Of a DNA stretch of 39,823 nt, positions 16,350 to 25,246 are shown one piece after another (within the stretch, counting starts at the first letter, position 1; each line of letters opens with the position of its first letter). This DNA comes from Lachnospiraceae bacterium. Lineage in GTDB: Bacteria > Bacillota > Clostridia > Lachnospirales > Lachnospiraceae. The translations under genes and the position numbers were made by a program. The DNA is taken from contig JAFOND010000028.1 of the NCBI GenBank assembly GCA_017418645.1, positions 1 to 39,823 on the forward strand, written 5' to 3'. The notes beneath the pieces are model-generated. The model searched no databases, was not told the origin of the DNA, and was given only the letters and a program-made list of their open reading frames with translations.

Positions 16350-17302
16350 TGGGAATATTGGGAATCATCCTTCTTATTCTTAAGATCATCGGTCTCATCC
16401 TTTTATGGGCGCTCATAATTATTCTGGCTCTGATATTGTATTTTCTGATCTTTCCCTTCCATTATGAGGTATCCGTCAGAAAATTCGAAGATATAGGCTT
16501 TAACGTAAAGATCAACACTTTTCTTTACAGTATAGCCGCCGGAGCGGATAAGGAAGACGGAGGAGAGATAACTCCGTTTCTAAGGATTCTTTGGGGATTT
16601 TCAAAGATACTGCCCAAGAAGGAAAAGCCCGACATTGAAGAGACGCCGGAAACGGAAGATAAGTTTCCGGAAGAAGTTACCGAAGAAAGTATAAAAGAAG
16701 AACCGGCGCCGGAAATTAAAGACGAAACCATAAACGAGGTTTCAGAAGAAAAGCCGAAAACCGAAGCGGAAACTTCAGAAGAAAATCCGAAAGCCGAAAC
16801 GCAAAGCACGGAAACGGGCGATAAGAAGGAACCGGAAAGCACTGAAGTAGCAAAAAAGCCGGAATCGGAATCAACCGAAGAAAAGCCGGAAGAAGAAAAA
16901 GAAGACGATAAACTCGAGAAGATTGAAAAGATAAAAGATCTGTTACTGGATCCCGACACATTGGAAGTTATGAAGATCGCGCTTTCAAATGTTGTATGGC
17001 TGCTAAAGGGTTATATGCCGAAAAAATTTTATGCAGACTTTGAATTCTCGGCAGGAACACCTGACGGGACAGGAGAAATACTTGCGGTTATCGCGGTTCT
17101 TCCGATGTTCCAAAGAAACAAAGGAAAGGTCGTTTTTGATTTTATGAGTGAAGATCCTTTCTTTAAGGGAACGGTAAGTCTTAAGGGCAACGTACAGATC
17201 GGCAGAATATTCGGAATGATTTTCCGGATAATGGCTCATAAAGAAACGATAAATCTAATAAAAAAGATCCTGGGAGGAAAGAAAAATGGCAAAGTCAAGT
17301 GA
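16349..17302 (+). CDS. DUF2953 domain protein (YtfI-like)
   Basis: A 317-residue protein. An N-terminal membrane anchor spans about residues 3-34. A glutamate/lysine/proline-rich low-complexity linker lies at about 88-190, with repeating EE-K-P-E units. The C-terminal DUF2953 domain (about 205-305) carries MKIALSNVVWLLKGYMP. The acidic linker is unusually long and probably expanded by small internal duplications. It precedes gerW exactly as ytfI precedes ytfJ in Bacillus subtilis, which suggests a role around spore formation. No biochemical function is established. A strong AAGGAGG ribosome-binding site precedes the start. Confidence 0.82.
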   Translation: MGILGIILLILKIIGLILLWALIIILALILYFLIFPFHYEVSVRKFEDIGFNVKINTFLYSIAAGADKEDGGEITPFLRILWGFSKILPKKEKPDIEETPETEDKFPEEVTEESIKEEPAPEIKDETINEVSEEKPKTEAETSEENPKAETQSTETGDKKEPESTEVAKKPESESTEEKPEEEKEDDKLEKIEKIKDLLLDPDTLEVMKIALSNVVWLLKGYMPKKFYADFEFSAGTPDGTGEILAVIAVLPMFQRNKGKVVFDFMSEDPFFKGTVSLKGNVQIGRIFGMIFRIMAHKETINLIKKILGGKKNGKVK

Positions 17303-17723
17303 AAACGTCAGCGAGATCGCAAAATCTCTCTATGAAGGAATGGACACATATCTTACAACGAAGACCGTTGTCGGAGAACCGATAACAATAAACGATACGG
17401 TAATACTTCCGCTGGTAAACGTTTCTTTCGGATTAGGTGCCGGATCATTGACAGGAAAAAGTGATAACGGAATGGGCGGACTCGGAGGCAAGATGACACC
17501 GAGCGCAGTTCTTATCATAAAGGACGGTTCCACAAGACTTATGAACATTGCAACATATTCAGGTCTTGATAAACTGCTTGACCTCCTTCCGGATTTTGTG
17601 GATAAATTCAAAACGGAGAAGGAAGCAAAGAAAAACGCAGAGGCGGTAAATGCCAGCCCCGAACAGAGAGAAGCGGCAAGAAATGCTTTATCCGAAAAGA
17701 TAGATAAATCCGTAAATTCATAA
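17286..17723 (+). CDS. gerW: GerW family sporulation protein (YtfJ)
   Basis: A 145-residue protein matching the GerW/YtfJ family: TKTVVGEPITINDTVILPLV, then glycine-rich FGLGAGSLTGKSDNGMGGLG and GGKMTPSAVLII. In Bacillus subtilis it is needed for normal spore germination. The gene overlaps DUF2953 by 17 bases and is preceded by GGGAGGAAAG. The C-terminus is charged and helical. Its presence suggests a spore-forming lineage, though relatives persist in some non-sporulating Clostridia. It is the last gene of the Nudix operon; a strong terminator follows. Confidence 0.9.
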   Translation: MAKSSENVSEIAKSLYEGMDTYLTTKTVVGEPITINDTVILPLVNVSFGLGAGSLTGKSDNGMGGLGGKMTPSAVLIIKDGSTRLMNIATYSGLDKLLDLLPDFVDKFKTEKEAKKNAEAVNASPEQREAARNALSEKIDKSVNS

Positions 17724-17724
17724 T

Positions 17725-17758
17725 AAAAAAGAACGGTGCACATGCACCGTTCTTTTTT
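17725..17758. terminator. Bidirectional terminator between gerW and rpmB
   Basis: A near-perfect palindrome: AAAAAAGAACGGTGC pairs with GCACCGTTCTTTTTT around a four-base loop. With A-tracts and T-tracts on both sides it serves the converging gerW and rpmB transcripts. Confidence 0.92.
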
Positions 17759-17773
17759 CATGTTCAAATTAAA

Positions 17774-17959
17774 TTACGCTCTTTCAACTTTGTTGGAACG
17801 GAGGCATGAAGTACAAACATAAATCTTCTTATTTGTACCGTCGATATTAGCGTGAACAGACTTCACGTTTGACTTCCAGATCCTGTTTGATCTTCTATGT
17901 GAATGGCTCACGTTATTTCCGAAATGAGCGCCTTTTCCGCAGATTGCACATTTTGCCAT
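17774..17959 (-). CDS. rpmB: Large ribosomal subunit protein bL28
   Basis: A 61-residue protein beginning MAKCAICGKGAHFGNNVSHS. CAIC and CTSC form the zinc ribbon of the C+ type of bL28. The start at 17959 is preceded on the minus strand by a perfect AAGGAGGT. A frame extending three codons upstream lacks this. Divergent orientation to yloU-yloV-recG is the same as in Bacillus subtilis. It ends against the shared terminator with gerW. Confidence 0.97.
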   Translation of the reverse strand: MAKCAICGKGAHFGNNVSHSHRRSNRIWKSNVKSVHANIDGTNKKIYVCTSCLRSNKVERA

Positions 17960-18010
17960 AGTTAACACCTCCTTGGCTTGTAGATTTGGTCTGAAACCAC
18001 AACAGAAGAG

Positions 18011-18039
18011 ATTTTATCAAAGAAATGTAAAAAAAGCAA
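18011..18039 (-). promoter_or_regulatory. Probable rpmB promoter
   Basis: On the minus strand, TTGCTT (18039-18034) and TAAAAT (18016-18011) are 17 bases apart, about 50 bases before the rpmB start. Confidence 0.6.
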
Positions 18040-18061
18040 GCATTATTTGTATTTATTAACA

Positions 18062-18089
18062 TTGTAATTTTAAAGAAATTTAGTATAAT
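18062..18089 (+). promoter_or_regulatory. Probable yloU-fakA-recG promoter
   Basis: TTGTAA (18062-18067) and a perfect TATAAT (18084-18089) with a 16-base spacer, 41 bases before the yloU start and divergent from the rpmB promoter. Confidence 0.65.
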
Positions 18090-18130
18090 GAAATACGGTT
18101 TGATATTATTAAACAGAAGGAGGATTCCTT

Positions 18131-18490
18131 ATGCAGGGTCAAATGGAAACGAAGTACGGAAAAATTTCCGTAAATACCGAAGTGATCGCAACATATGCCG
18201 GATCCATAGCCGTTGAATGCTTTGGTATAGTCGGCATGACGGCAGTAAATGTGAAAGACGGTATGTTCAAACTCTTGAAAAAGGATTACTTAAGTCATGG
18301 CATAAATGCCACAATAGATGAAGACAATAATATTTCACTTGATTTTCATGTAATAGTTTCATACGGCGTCAGTATCGAGACAGTCACGGATAACCTTATG
18401 GAAACGGTTAAATACAAGGTTGAGTCCTTTACGGGTCTTAAAGTAAAGAATATCCGCGTATTTGTCGAAGGCATACGTGTGATCGATTAA
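18131..18490 (+). CDS. Asp23/Gls24 family envelope stress response protein (YloU-like)
   Basis: A 119-residue protein with the Asp23/Gls24 pattern: GKISVNTEVIATYAGSIAVE, then ECFGIVGMTAVNVKDG and a C-terminal VESFTGLKVKNIRVFVEGIR. Members attach to the membrane or associate with envelope stress responses. This position, upstream of the DAK2 gene and divergent from rpmB, is conserved in Firmicutes. Start chosen for AAGGAGG. It is followed after 10 bases by the fakA-like gene with its own GGAGG. Confidence 0.92.
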   Translation: MQGQMETKYGKISVNTEVIATYAGSIAVECFGIVGMTAVNVKDGMFKLLKKDYLSHGINATIDEDNNISLDFHVIVSYGVSIETVTDNLMETVKYKVESFTGLKVKNIRVFVEGIRVID

Positions 18491-18500
18491 GGAGGAAGCC

Positions 18501-20120
18501 GTGGAAACGAATACTATAACCGCAGAGGTTTTCAAAAACTGTTTCCTTGCCGGTTGCAAGGCGCTGGAAGCCGATAAGGAACACATAAATGAATTAAACG
18601 TATTTCCCGTGCCGGACGGTGATACGGGCACAAATATGACAATGACCGTAATGTCCGCAGCAAAGGAAGTACTTGCAATCGAAGATCTTAATATGGAGAC
18701 GCTTTCAAAGGCAATTTCTTCCGGATCGCTCCGCGGAGCAAGAGGAAATTCCGGCGTTATCCTTTCACAGCTTTTCAGAGGCTTTACAAAGGTTATAAAG
18801 AAGGAAGAGGAGATTACCGTCCCCGTACTTTGCGAAGCTATGCAAAAAGCGGTTGAAACGGCATATAAAGCCGTTATGAAGCCTAAGGAAGGCACGATTC
18901 TTACCGTTGCGAGAGCCGCTGCCGATAAGGCTTTGGAACTTTCCGATTCAGTTGATAATCTTTACGAATACTGTGATGCCATCATAAAAGAAGCTGAAGA
19001 CGTTCTTTTAAAAACACCGGATATGCTTCCGGTATTAAAACAGGCAGGCGTTGTGGATTCCGGCGGTCAGGGCCTTGTCCGCGTTCTTCGCGGAGGCTGT
19101 GATTTCCTTTCGGGCAAAGAGATCGATCTTACTTTTGAATCCGATGAAGAAAAGGCTGAGAAGAAGACGGAAGCCGCTTATACCATAAGCATGACCGTTC
19201 TTACGGAAAGCGCTATAGAAGCAAAGGAAAGAGCCGCATTCCAGTCTTATGCCGAAGGAAACGGAGATCATGTTGATCTTTCCTTCGAGAAAAAATATTT
19301 TTCTCTTACAATGCATACGGACGAGCCTTTGGAACTACTTAAAAAAGCTTCCGAACTCGGTGTTTTACAGGATGTTTCCTTAAAGAACAAATCTGTGCAA
19401 AAGTCGTCAGGCAAACAGGAAGAAAAGCATGTTGAACCCGAAAAGCCCGCGGAAGAAATGGCTGAATACGGATTTATCGCAATTTCCTGCGGCGAGGGAC
19501 TTTCCGAGATATTTACCCAGCTCGGCGCCGATATGATAATAGAAGGCGGACAGACAATGAACCCCAGTACGGACGACATCTTAAATGCCGTAGAAAAGGT
19601 TCACGCCAAGAATATCTTTGTTCTTCCGAATAACAAGAATATCATTCTTGCAGCAGAACAGGCCGCAAAGATGAGCGGAAACAAAAAGCTTTATGTTGTT
19701 CCCACAAAGACTGTTCCTCAGGGAATAACCGCAATGATAAACTTCCTTCCGGACCAGACCCCGGAGGATAACCTTTCTTCCATGAAGGAAGAGATAAAGA
19801 ATGTTAAGACCGGACAGATCACATATGCGGTAAGAGATACCATAATCGACGATAAAGAGATCAAAAAAGGCGATTATATGGGTATAGGCGATCAAGGCAT
19901 CATTTCCGTAAACAAGAATATGAATAAGGCTATCCATGATATGCTTGACGAAATGGTTACGGATGAATCCGGAATTATCAGCGTTTACTACGGATCCGAT
20001 GTTAAGGAAAAAGATGCGGCTGCGCTTGAAAAGAAGATACAGAAGGTATATCCGGGCGTAGAAACGGATCTTCAGTCCGGAGGACAGCCGGTTTATTATT
20101 ACATCTTTTCCGTTGAATAA
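18501..20120 (+). CDS. fakA: DAK2 (DhaL)-domain fatty acid kinase subunit A-like protein (YloV)
   Basis: A 539-residue protein starting with GTG after GGAGGAAGCC. The N-terminal DhaL/DAK2 ATP-binding domain (about 10-200) has NVFPVPDGDTGTNM, with metal-binding Asp39 and Asp41, and SGSLRGARGNSGVILSQ. A middle region and C-terminal domain (about 310-539) match the YloV/FakA family. In Staphylococcus FakA phosphorylates fatty acids bound to FakB for phospholipid synthesis. No fakB (DegV) gene is in this window. The segment at about 415-440, rich in lysine and glutamate, looks like a linker. Function assigned by family and conserved context. Confidence 0.88.
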   Translation: METNTITAEVFKNCFLAGCKALEADKEHINELNVFPVPDGDTGTNMTMTVMSAAKEVLAIEDLNMETLSKAISSGSLRGARGNSGVILSQLFRGFTKVIKKEEEITVPVLCEAMQKAVETAYKAVMKPKEGTILTVARAAADKALELSDSVDNLYEYCDAIIKEAEDVLLKTPDMLPVLKQAGVVDSGGQGLVRVLRGGCDFLSGKEIDLTFESDEEKAEKKTEAAYTISMTVLTESAIEAKERAAFQSYAEGNGDHVDLSFEKKYFSLTMHTDEPLELLKKASELGVLQDVSLKNKSVQKSSGKQEEKHVEPEKPAEEMAEYGFIAISCGEGLSEIFTQLGADMIIEGGQTMNPSTDDILNAVEKVHAKNIFVLPNNKNIILAAEQAAKMSGNKKLYVVPTKTVPQGITAMINFLPDQTPEDNLSSMKEEIKNVKTGQITYAVRDTIIDDKEIKKGDYMGIGDQGIISVNKNMNKAIHDMLDEMVTDESGIISVYYGSDVKEKDAAALEKKIQKVYPGVETDLQSGGQPVYYYIFSVE

Positions 20121-20132
20121 GGAGAATTCTAT

Positions 20133-22190
20133 ATGGATTTCTTGACCCCGATAAGAGAGATCAAAGGGGTAGGAGAGAAAACAGAAAAGCTTTATCAAAA
20201 AACAGGAGTATACACCGTGGGTGATATACTCCTTCATTTTCCGCGCGGATATAAGCGCTTTCCCGAAGTAACAACATTAAACACTGTATCCGACCCATCT
20301 TACGAAGTATCCGAACCGGTTGCAATAATAGGTATGTTAAAGGCACAGGCTGTTAACAGGGTTTCCAAAAAAAAGATGGAAATAACAGTTGCGACCGCCT
20401 TTAACGATGAAGGTTCTTTTGAAGCCCTTTGGTTCCGCATGCCTTATATGCGTTCCAATCTTCATACGGGTATGCCTTATGTGTTTTTCGGAAACATAAA
20501 AAAAGACGGAAATAAGATTAAATTCGAGATGCCACGGATTTTCACACCGGAAGAATACGAATCAAAAAAACAGGCTCTCGAAAGCATATACAGACTTACA
20601 AAAGGTTTATCCAACAATTCCGTACAGAAAACGGTAAAAGAAGCGTTGACCTTTGTGTCTTTTAAAAACGATTATCTTCCCGAAAATATACGGAAAGAGA
20701 GAGGTCTTATCGAGATTTCCGATGCAGTTCACGACATTCATATTCCATCGGATTTCGAAGCCCTTAGTATGGCGAGAAACAGACTCTGTTACGACGAATT
20801 CTTCCGTTTTTTCTATTTTATGAATAAGAGCAAAAAGAATGACATTGAAGAAGAAAACCGTTTCAAGCCACTTGATCTTGAAATCTTTAATTCCGTTAAA
20901 AAATCCCTTCCTTTTGAACTGACTGACGGACAGAATACCGCTTTAAGTGAGCTTTTAGAAGACTTTACATCGGATCATATATCCGAGAGAATGCTTCAGG
21001 GAGATGTGGGATGCGGAAAAACAATGGTTGCCATTTTATCCATGCTGATTTTTGTTTCAAACGGTTATAAGACGGCCATGATGGCTCCGACAGAAGTTCT
21101 GGCAAGACAGCACGAAGAAACGTTTAAAGAATACATGAATGAATTTAACCTTCCGTACACCGTTCTTTGCCTTACGGGTTCAACCCCGGCTTCGGAAAGA
21201 AAAGAAATAAAGAAGATTTTAGCTTCAGATGAACCGGTATTTTTGATAGGAACGCATGCCATAATACAAAAAAACGTTGATATTAAGGATCTTGCACTGG
21301 CCATAACCGATGAGCAGCACAGATTCGGTGTAAAACAGAGAAAAACAATAGGAGATAAGGGGAATAACCCTTTTACCCTTGTAATGAGCGCCACGCCGAT
21401 ACCCAGGTCTCTTGCAATGGTTCTTTACGGCGGCATGAAGATTTCCGTTATAAAAGAGCTCCCGAAAAACAGACTTCCCATAAAAAACGCGGTCATAAAA
21501 ACGGATAAGAGGGATTCCGCTTTTAAGTTTATATTAAAAGAGTTAAATAAAGGCCATCAGGCTTATATCATATGTCCTCTGATAGAAAGCAGCGAAAAAA
21601 CGGAAAGCGAGAGCATAGAAGAGTATAAGGAAAAACTTAAAAGTTTCTTTTCACCCGATATCAATATCGGTATCATGCACGGAAGGTTAAAAGACTCCGA
21701 AAAGAATGCCGTCATGGAAGAATTTGCAAACGGAAACACAAGCATTCTTTTATCAACAACTGTTGTGGAAGTCGGAGTTAATGTTCCCAATGCTACGGTT
21801 ATGCTTATAGAAAATGCCGACAGATTCGGCCTTTCGCAGCTTCATCAGCTTCGCGGAAGAGTTGGCCGCGGAAAGGATCAGAGTTATTGTATCTTTATGG
21901 ATGCCTCTAAAAAAGAAGAGGAAAACCAGCGGTTGAAAGTTATATCAACATCAAATGACGGCTTTTTTGTTGCTTCGGAAGATTTAAAACTCAGAGGTCC
22001 CGGAGACTTTTTCGGCATAAGACAGAGCGGAGAACTCTCGTTTACCATCGCGGATATATATCAGGATGCGGAAATCATGAAAAAAGCAAACGAGGATGTT
22101 TCCCGCCTGCTTTCTTCTCCCGACTTTGATACCGAAGAATTGAATGATTATATGTCCATGTACGACAGGGTGACATATACTAATCTTTAA
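20133..22190 (+). CDS. recG: ATP-dependent DNA helicase RecG
   Basis: A 685-residue helicase of normal length. The N-terminal wedge (OB) domain begins TPIREIKGVGEKTEKLYQKT. Walker A, GDVGCGKT, is around residue 290. The DEQHRFG motif II is around 393, followed by MSATPIPRSLAMV. In the C-terminal helicase half are STTVVEVGVNVPNAT and QLRGRVGRG. RecG reverses stalled forks and processes branched DNA. It follows the fakA-like gene by 12 bases with GGAGAA upstream. Its last 11 bases overlap the end of the convergent rqcH gene. Confidence 0.97.
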   Translation: MDFLTPIREIKGVGEKTEKLYQKTGVYTVGDILLHFPRGYKRFPEVTTLNTVSDPSYEVSEPVAIIGMLKAQAVNRVSKKKMEITVATAFNDEGSFEALWFRMPYMRSNLHTGMPYVFFGNIKKDGNKIKFEMPRIFTPEEYESKKQALESIYRLTKGLSNNSVQKTVKEALTFVSFKNDYLPENIRKERGLIEISDAVHDIHIPSDFEALSMARNRLCYDEFFRFFYFMNKSKKNDIEEENRFKPLDLEIFNSVKKSLPFELTDGQNTALSELLEDFTSDHISERMLQGDVGCGKTMVAILSMLIFVSNGYKTAMMAPTEVLARQHEETFKEYMNEFNLPYTVLCLTGSTPASERKEIKKILASDEPVFLIGTHAIIQKNVDIKDLALAITDEQHRFGVKQRKTIGDKGNNPFTLVMSATPIPRSLAMVLYGGMKISVIKELPKNRLPIKNAVIKTDKRDSAFKFILKELNKGHQAYIICPLIESSEKTESESIEEYKEKLKSFFSPDINIGIMHGRLKDSEKNAVMEEFANGNTSILLSTTVVEVGVNVPNATVMLIENADRFGLSQLHQLRGRVGRGKDQSYCIFMDASKKEEENQRLKVISTSNDGFFVASEDLKLRGPGDFFGIRQSGELSFTIADIYQDAEIMKKANEDVSRLLSSPDFDTEELNDYMSMYDRVTYTNL

Positions 22191-23946
22191 CTTCCCTCAT
22201 CCCGAATATCCCGGGCTTTACCGTCATGGAATAGTTCGTATAATAGATAACAAAGCCCGCATTTCTCTTGTTCGGCTTCTTTACATTCTTTTTCTGGAGA
22301 TAATCGATCTCGACTTTGTCCGAATCCCGTCCGGAAGAATAGTACCCGGCAAGAGAAGCTGCATTTTCAAACACGTTATCAGGAAGTTCCTTTCCCTCCG
22401 TCTTTACTATTACATGGGAACCCGTATAGGTCTTCACATGGAACCACCAGTCATTTCCCTCCGCCACATCAAAGGTGAGATGATCGTTCTGAATATTGTT
22501 CTTACCGACATAGATATGAAAGCCCTCATCCGTAATAAAATGCAGGGGTTTGCTCTTTTCGGGCCTGTTCTTTCCTTTACCCTGGCTTTTAAATCTTATA
22601 AAGCCGGAATCCTGGAGTTCTTTCTTTATCGCCGAAAGATCTTCTTCGTTTTCGGCAAACTCTATGGCCGTCAGTATCGATTTCAACTGTTCCACGGCAT
22701 CTTCGGTCTCTTTTATAAGGCCTGTTAGATTTTCCTTAGTACGTTTTAGTTTGTTATATTTTTCATAATACCTGTTTGCATTTTCCATAACGGTAAGATC
22801 CTTATCCAGCGGAATCTTAACCTCTTCGTTGGTATAGTAGTTAAGAACAGTTGCGGAATCGGATCCGTCTTCTATACCGTATGCATTTGCCGTAAGAAGT
22901 TCGCCTCTCAGCTTAAACTTGTCCATTTTTTCCGTATCTTTAAGCTGTCTTTGCTGAAGATCAAGTTTTTTAACATTTCTTTCCAGGATATTCTGAACGT
23001 TTTTTCTGATATCTGCGGACTTTTGATGCATGTTCGTATACTTGTTCCTGTCGCCATAAAACATAAAAAGCGCATCGGAAATCAGAGGAAAGCTTTCAAT
23101 AACTCCATCCCTGTAACAGGATAAACGAAAAGCGGAATATTCCAAAGGTACATTTTTATCTGTACTTCTGATTATACAGGGAGAATACTCGTTATTATTA
23201 AGATTCTTTAAAAGCATAAAGAATTCTTCCGTAACCTTATCCCGTTCGGTGGGATTCAATGAAGCCAATGGCACATCCGAATCAATCCCGCACCTTTCAG
23301 ATATTTCGTTAGCCGTAACTGAAGAAAACCCGGTGAAGGTTCCCGAAAAGAAACGGCGTACATCAACCGGTTTTGAAAGCAATGCGCGAAATTCCTCCTC
23401 CGTAACGGAAAAGGGATCCAGTTTCTCGTCCTGTGATGGAATAAAGTAATCCCTTCCCGGAAGAACTTCCCGGACAGAGCTTACGTTTGCGCCCACATGC
23501 TTTATGGCATCGATTATCTTATTGTCTGAATTGCAAAAGATAATATTCGAGTGCTTTCCCATAAACTCCGCATATATATATTTCTTTGCCGGATCGCCCA
23601 TTTCGTCAAGATGCTCCACCGTAAAACGTATTACACGTTCAAGTCCCGGATTCATATCTTCCGAGAGCTGTTCTATTGCCGTTATACGGCCGGATCCGAT
23701 ATGTTTTCTTAAGACCATGCAAAATCCCGGTGCGGTCATGGGCGAGTTTTTCTTTTCCTGCGTCATATAAATCAGCGGAAGAGAAGCATTTGCGGAAAGG
23801 AACAACATTCTGGTCCCCTCATCGCCTTTTACGGTTATAAGAAGTTCTTCTTTTTCCGGCTGTGCGATCTTTTGAATGCGTCCGTTAAGAAAGTATTTAT
23901 TAAGTTCAAAACAAAGTGCATGAAGTGTAATTCCGTTAAGTGCCAT
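22180..23946 (-). CDS. rqcH: NFACT family protein RqcH (Rqc2 homologue)
   Basis: A 588-residue protein. NFACT-N begins MALNGITLHALCFELN. Long helical and coiled-coil regions lie in the middle (about 285-430). A C-terminal NFACT-R domain has DHLTFDVAEGNDWWFHVK and GSHVIVKTEG. RqcH binds obstructed 50S subunits and recruits Ala-tRNA to add alanine tails during ribosome-associated quality control. It was also called fibronectin-binding protein A. The start at 23946 is chosen for AAAGGA about 9 bases upstream on the minus strand. The first eight residues of a longer frame lack such a signal. It ends tail to tail with recG, and lies next to yicC as in Bacillus subtilis. Confidence 0.95.
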   Translation of the reverse strand: MALNGITLHALCFELNKYFLNGRIQKIAQPEKEELLITVKGDEGTRMLFLSANASLPLIYMTQEKKNSPMTAPGFCMVLRKHIGSGRITAIEQLSEDMNPGLERVIRFTVEHLDEMGDPAKKYIYAEFMGKHSNIIFCNSDNKIIDAIKHVGANVSSVREVLPGRDYFIPSQDEKLDPFSVTEEEFRALLSKPVDVRRFFSGTFTGFSSVTANEISERCGIDSDVPLASLNPTERDKVTEEFFMLLKNLNNNEYSPCIIRSTDKNVPLEYSAFRLSCYRDGVIESFPLISDALFMFYGDRNKYTNMHQKSADIRKNVQNILERNVKKLDLQQRQLKDTEKMDKFKLRGELLTANAYGIEDGSDSATVLNYYTNEEVKIPLDKDLTVMENANRYYEKYNKLKRTKENLTGLIKETEDAVEQLKSILTAIEFAENEEDLSAIKKELQDSGFIRFKSQGKGKNRPEKSKPLHFITDEGFHIYVGKNNIQNDHLTFDVAEGNDWWFHVKTYTGSHVIVKTEGKELPDNVFENAASLAGYYSSGRDSDKVEIDYLQKKNVKKPNKRNAGFVIYYTNYSMTVKPGIFGMREVKD

Positions 23947-23984
23947 AAAAAATTTTTCCTTTCGGGTCAAAAACCCTTTAAAAT

Positions 23985-24009
23985 AGTGCGATTCACATCA
24001 TATCACACT
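23985..24009. repeat. Imperfect inverted repeat between rqcH and yicC
   Basis: AGTGCGAT (23985-23992) and ATCACACT (24002-24009) are inverted copies with one mismatch and a 9-base spacer. It lies in the likely rqcH promoter region. It could be an operator, but there is no second example in the window. Confidence 0.3.
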
Positions 24010-24018
24010 TAAATAAAT

Positions 24019-24047
24019 TTGACTATATCTATGTTTTTTTGTATAAT
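24019..24047 (+). promoter_or_regulatory. Strong sigma-A-type promoter for the yicC-gmk-rpoZ operon
   Basis: TTGACT (24019-24024) and a perfect TATAAT (24042-24047) with a 17-base spacer, 36 bases before yicC. This is the closest match to consensus in the window. Confidence 0.85.
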
Positions 24048-24083
24048 ACAGTGGATTATGTGAAGAGGAGATAATATCCCAAA

Positions 24084-24962
24084 ATGATACGTTCAATGAC
24101 CGGCTTCGGCAGGGCTGAAATAACAACAGAAGAATACAAGGTTTCCGTAGAGATAAAATCCGTAAATCACAGATACCTTGACTTATCCGTTAAGCTTCCG
24201 GGAAGGATCGCATATACGGAAAATAATATCCGAAACACCGCAAAAGAAAAGATAATCCGCGGCAAGACGGACATCTATATCGTATACGAAGAAACAAAAG
24301 ACAAGAATATCAAGGTCACATATAATCCCGATATTGCCAAAATGTATATGGATGCATTAAACGAGATGTCGAAAGATTTCAATCTTGAGTCCGACATCCG
24401 TCTTTCCACGCTCTCGAGATACCCGGAGGTACTTGAGATCAGAGAAGAGAATCCGGATGAGGACCTTGTATGGGAAAGAATAAAAAAGCCGCTTAACGAT
24501 GCGCTTGATAAGTTTATTGAAAGCAGGACCGTAGAGGGCAAAAGGCTTGCAGACGATCTTATTTCAAAATGTGATGCTTTGGCGTCTTATGTCGATACGA
24601 TTGAAGAAAGATCACCGCAGATAATCAATGAATATAAAGAACGTCTGACAAAAAAAGTGGAAGAGCTTTTTGATCAGAAGCCGATAGACGAATCAAGGAT
24701 TGCAACGGAAGTTACGATATATGCCGATAAGATCTGTGTTGATGAGGAAATAGTCCGTCTTAAGAGTCATATCTCCCAGATGAAAGATATGCTTAAAACC
24801 GGAAACGAAGTCGGCAGAAAACTGGATTTTATCACGCAGGAAATGAACCGCGAATCGAATACCATTCTTTCGAAATCCACCGATGTCGAAGTGTGCAACA
24901 TCGGAATCGAAATGAAGACACTGGTAGAAAAGATCCGCGAACAGATCCAGAATCTGGAGTAG
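24084..24962 (+). CDS. YicC/YloC family endoribonuclease
   Basis: A 292-residue protein of family length. It begins MIRSMTGFGRAEI, the hallmark N-terminus, and has VEIKSVNHRYLDLSVKLP. The C-terminal DUF1732 part has EIVRLKSHISQM, GRKLDFITQEMNRESNTI and EMKTLVEKIREQIQNLE. Relatives are endoribonucleases affecting small RNAs or mRNA decay. The gene heads the conserved order yicC-remA-gmk-rpoZ. A ribosome-binding site AGAGGAG lies upstream. Confidence 0.93.
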   Translation: MIRSMTGFGRAEITTEEYKVSVEIKSVNHRYLDLSVKLPGRIAYTENNIRNTAKEKIIRGKTDIYIVYEETKDKNIKVTYNPDIAKMYMDALNEMSKDFNLESDIRLSTLSRYPEVLEIREENPDEDLVWERIKKPLNDALDKFIESRTVEGKRLADDLISKCDALASYVDTIEERSPQIINEYKERLTKKVEELFDQKPIDESRIATEVTIYADKICVDEEIVRLKSHISQMKDMLKTGNEVGRKLDFITQEMNRESNTILSKSTDVEVCNIGIEMKTLVEKIREQIQNLE

Positions 24963-24964
24963 AT

Positions 24965-25246
24965 ATGTTTATAAACGCTGGATTCGGAAACATGGTTAAC
25001 GAAGACCATATTTCCGTCATAATATCACCGGAGTCTGCTCCGGCAAAAAGAATGATACAATCGGCAAAGGAAGATAAGACCGTAATTGATGCCACATCCG
25101 GAAGAAGAACAAGGTCTATTGTTATTCTTACCACAGGTAAAATACTTTTATCCGCACTGTTGCCGGAAACAATTGCACAAAGAGCATCCGGTGTAAAAAA
25201 AGAAAAACCGACACCGGAAGAAGAGGAGGCAGAGAGTGAAAAGTAA
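24965..25246 (+). CDS. remA: Extracellular matrix/biofilm regulator RemA
   Basis: A 93-residue protein. The DUF370/RemA core is nearly all of residues 1-73: NAGFGNMVNEDHISVIISPE, DATSGRRTRSIVILTTGK. In Bacillus subtilis RemA binds DNA as a ring-like oligomer and activates biofilm matrix operons. The tail (about 76-93) is lysine/glutamate-rich. The start at 24965 is two bases after the yicC stop, with TGGAG at its 3' end as ribosome-binding site. The conserved place before gmk supports the call. It overlaps gmk by 11 bases. Confidence 0.93.
   Translation: MFINAGFGNMVNEDHISVIISPESAPAKRMIQSAKEDKTVIDATSGRRTRSIVILTTGKILLSALLPETIAQRASGVKKEKPTPEEEEAESEK

Noticed and set aside
16621-16905. Repetitive GAA/CCG-rich stretch considered as a DNA tandem repeat
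   Set aside because: No fixed unit length or exact copies; better explained as a low-complexity acidic linker in the DUF2953 protein.
16525-16961. Serine-rich minus-strand frames opposite the DUF2953 linker
   Set aside because: They arise from the Glu/Lys/Pro-rich linker read on the other strand; no start signal.
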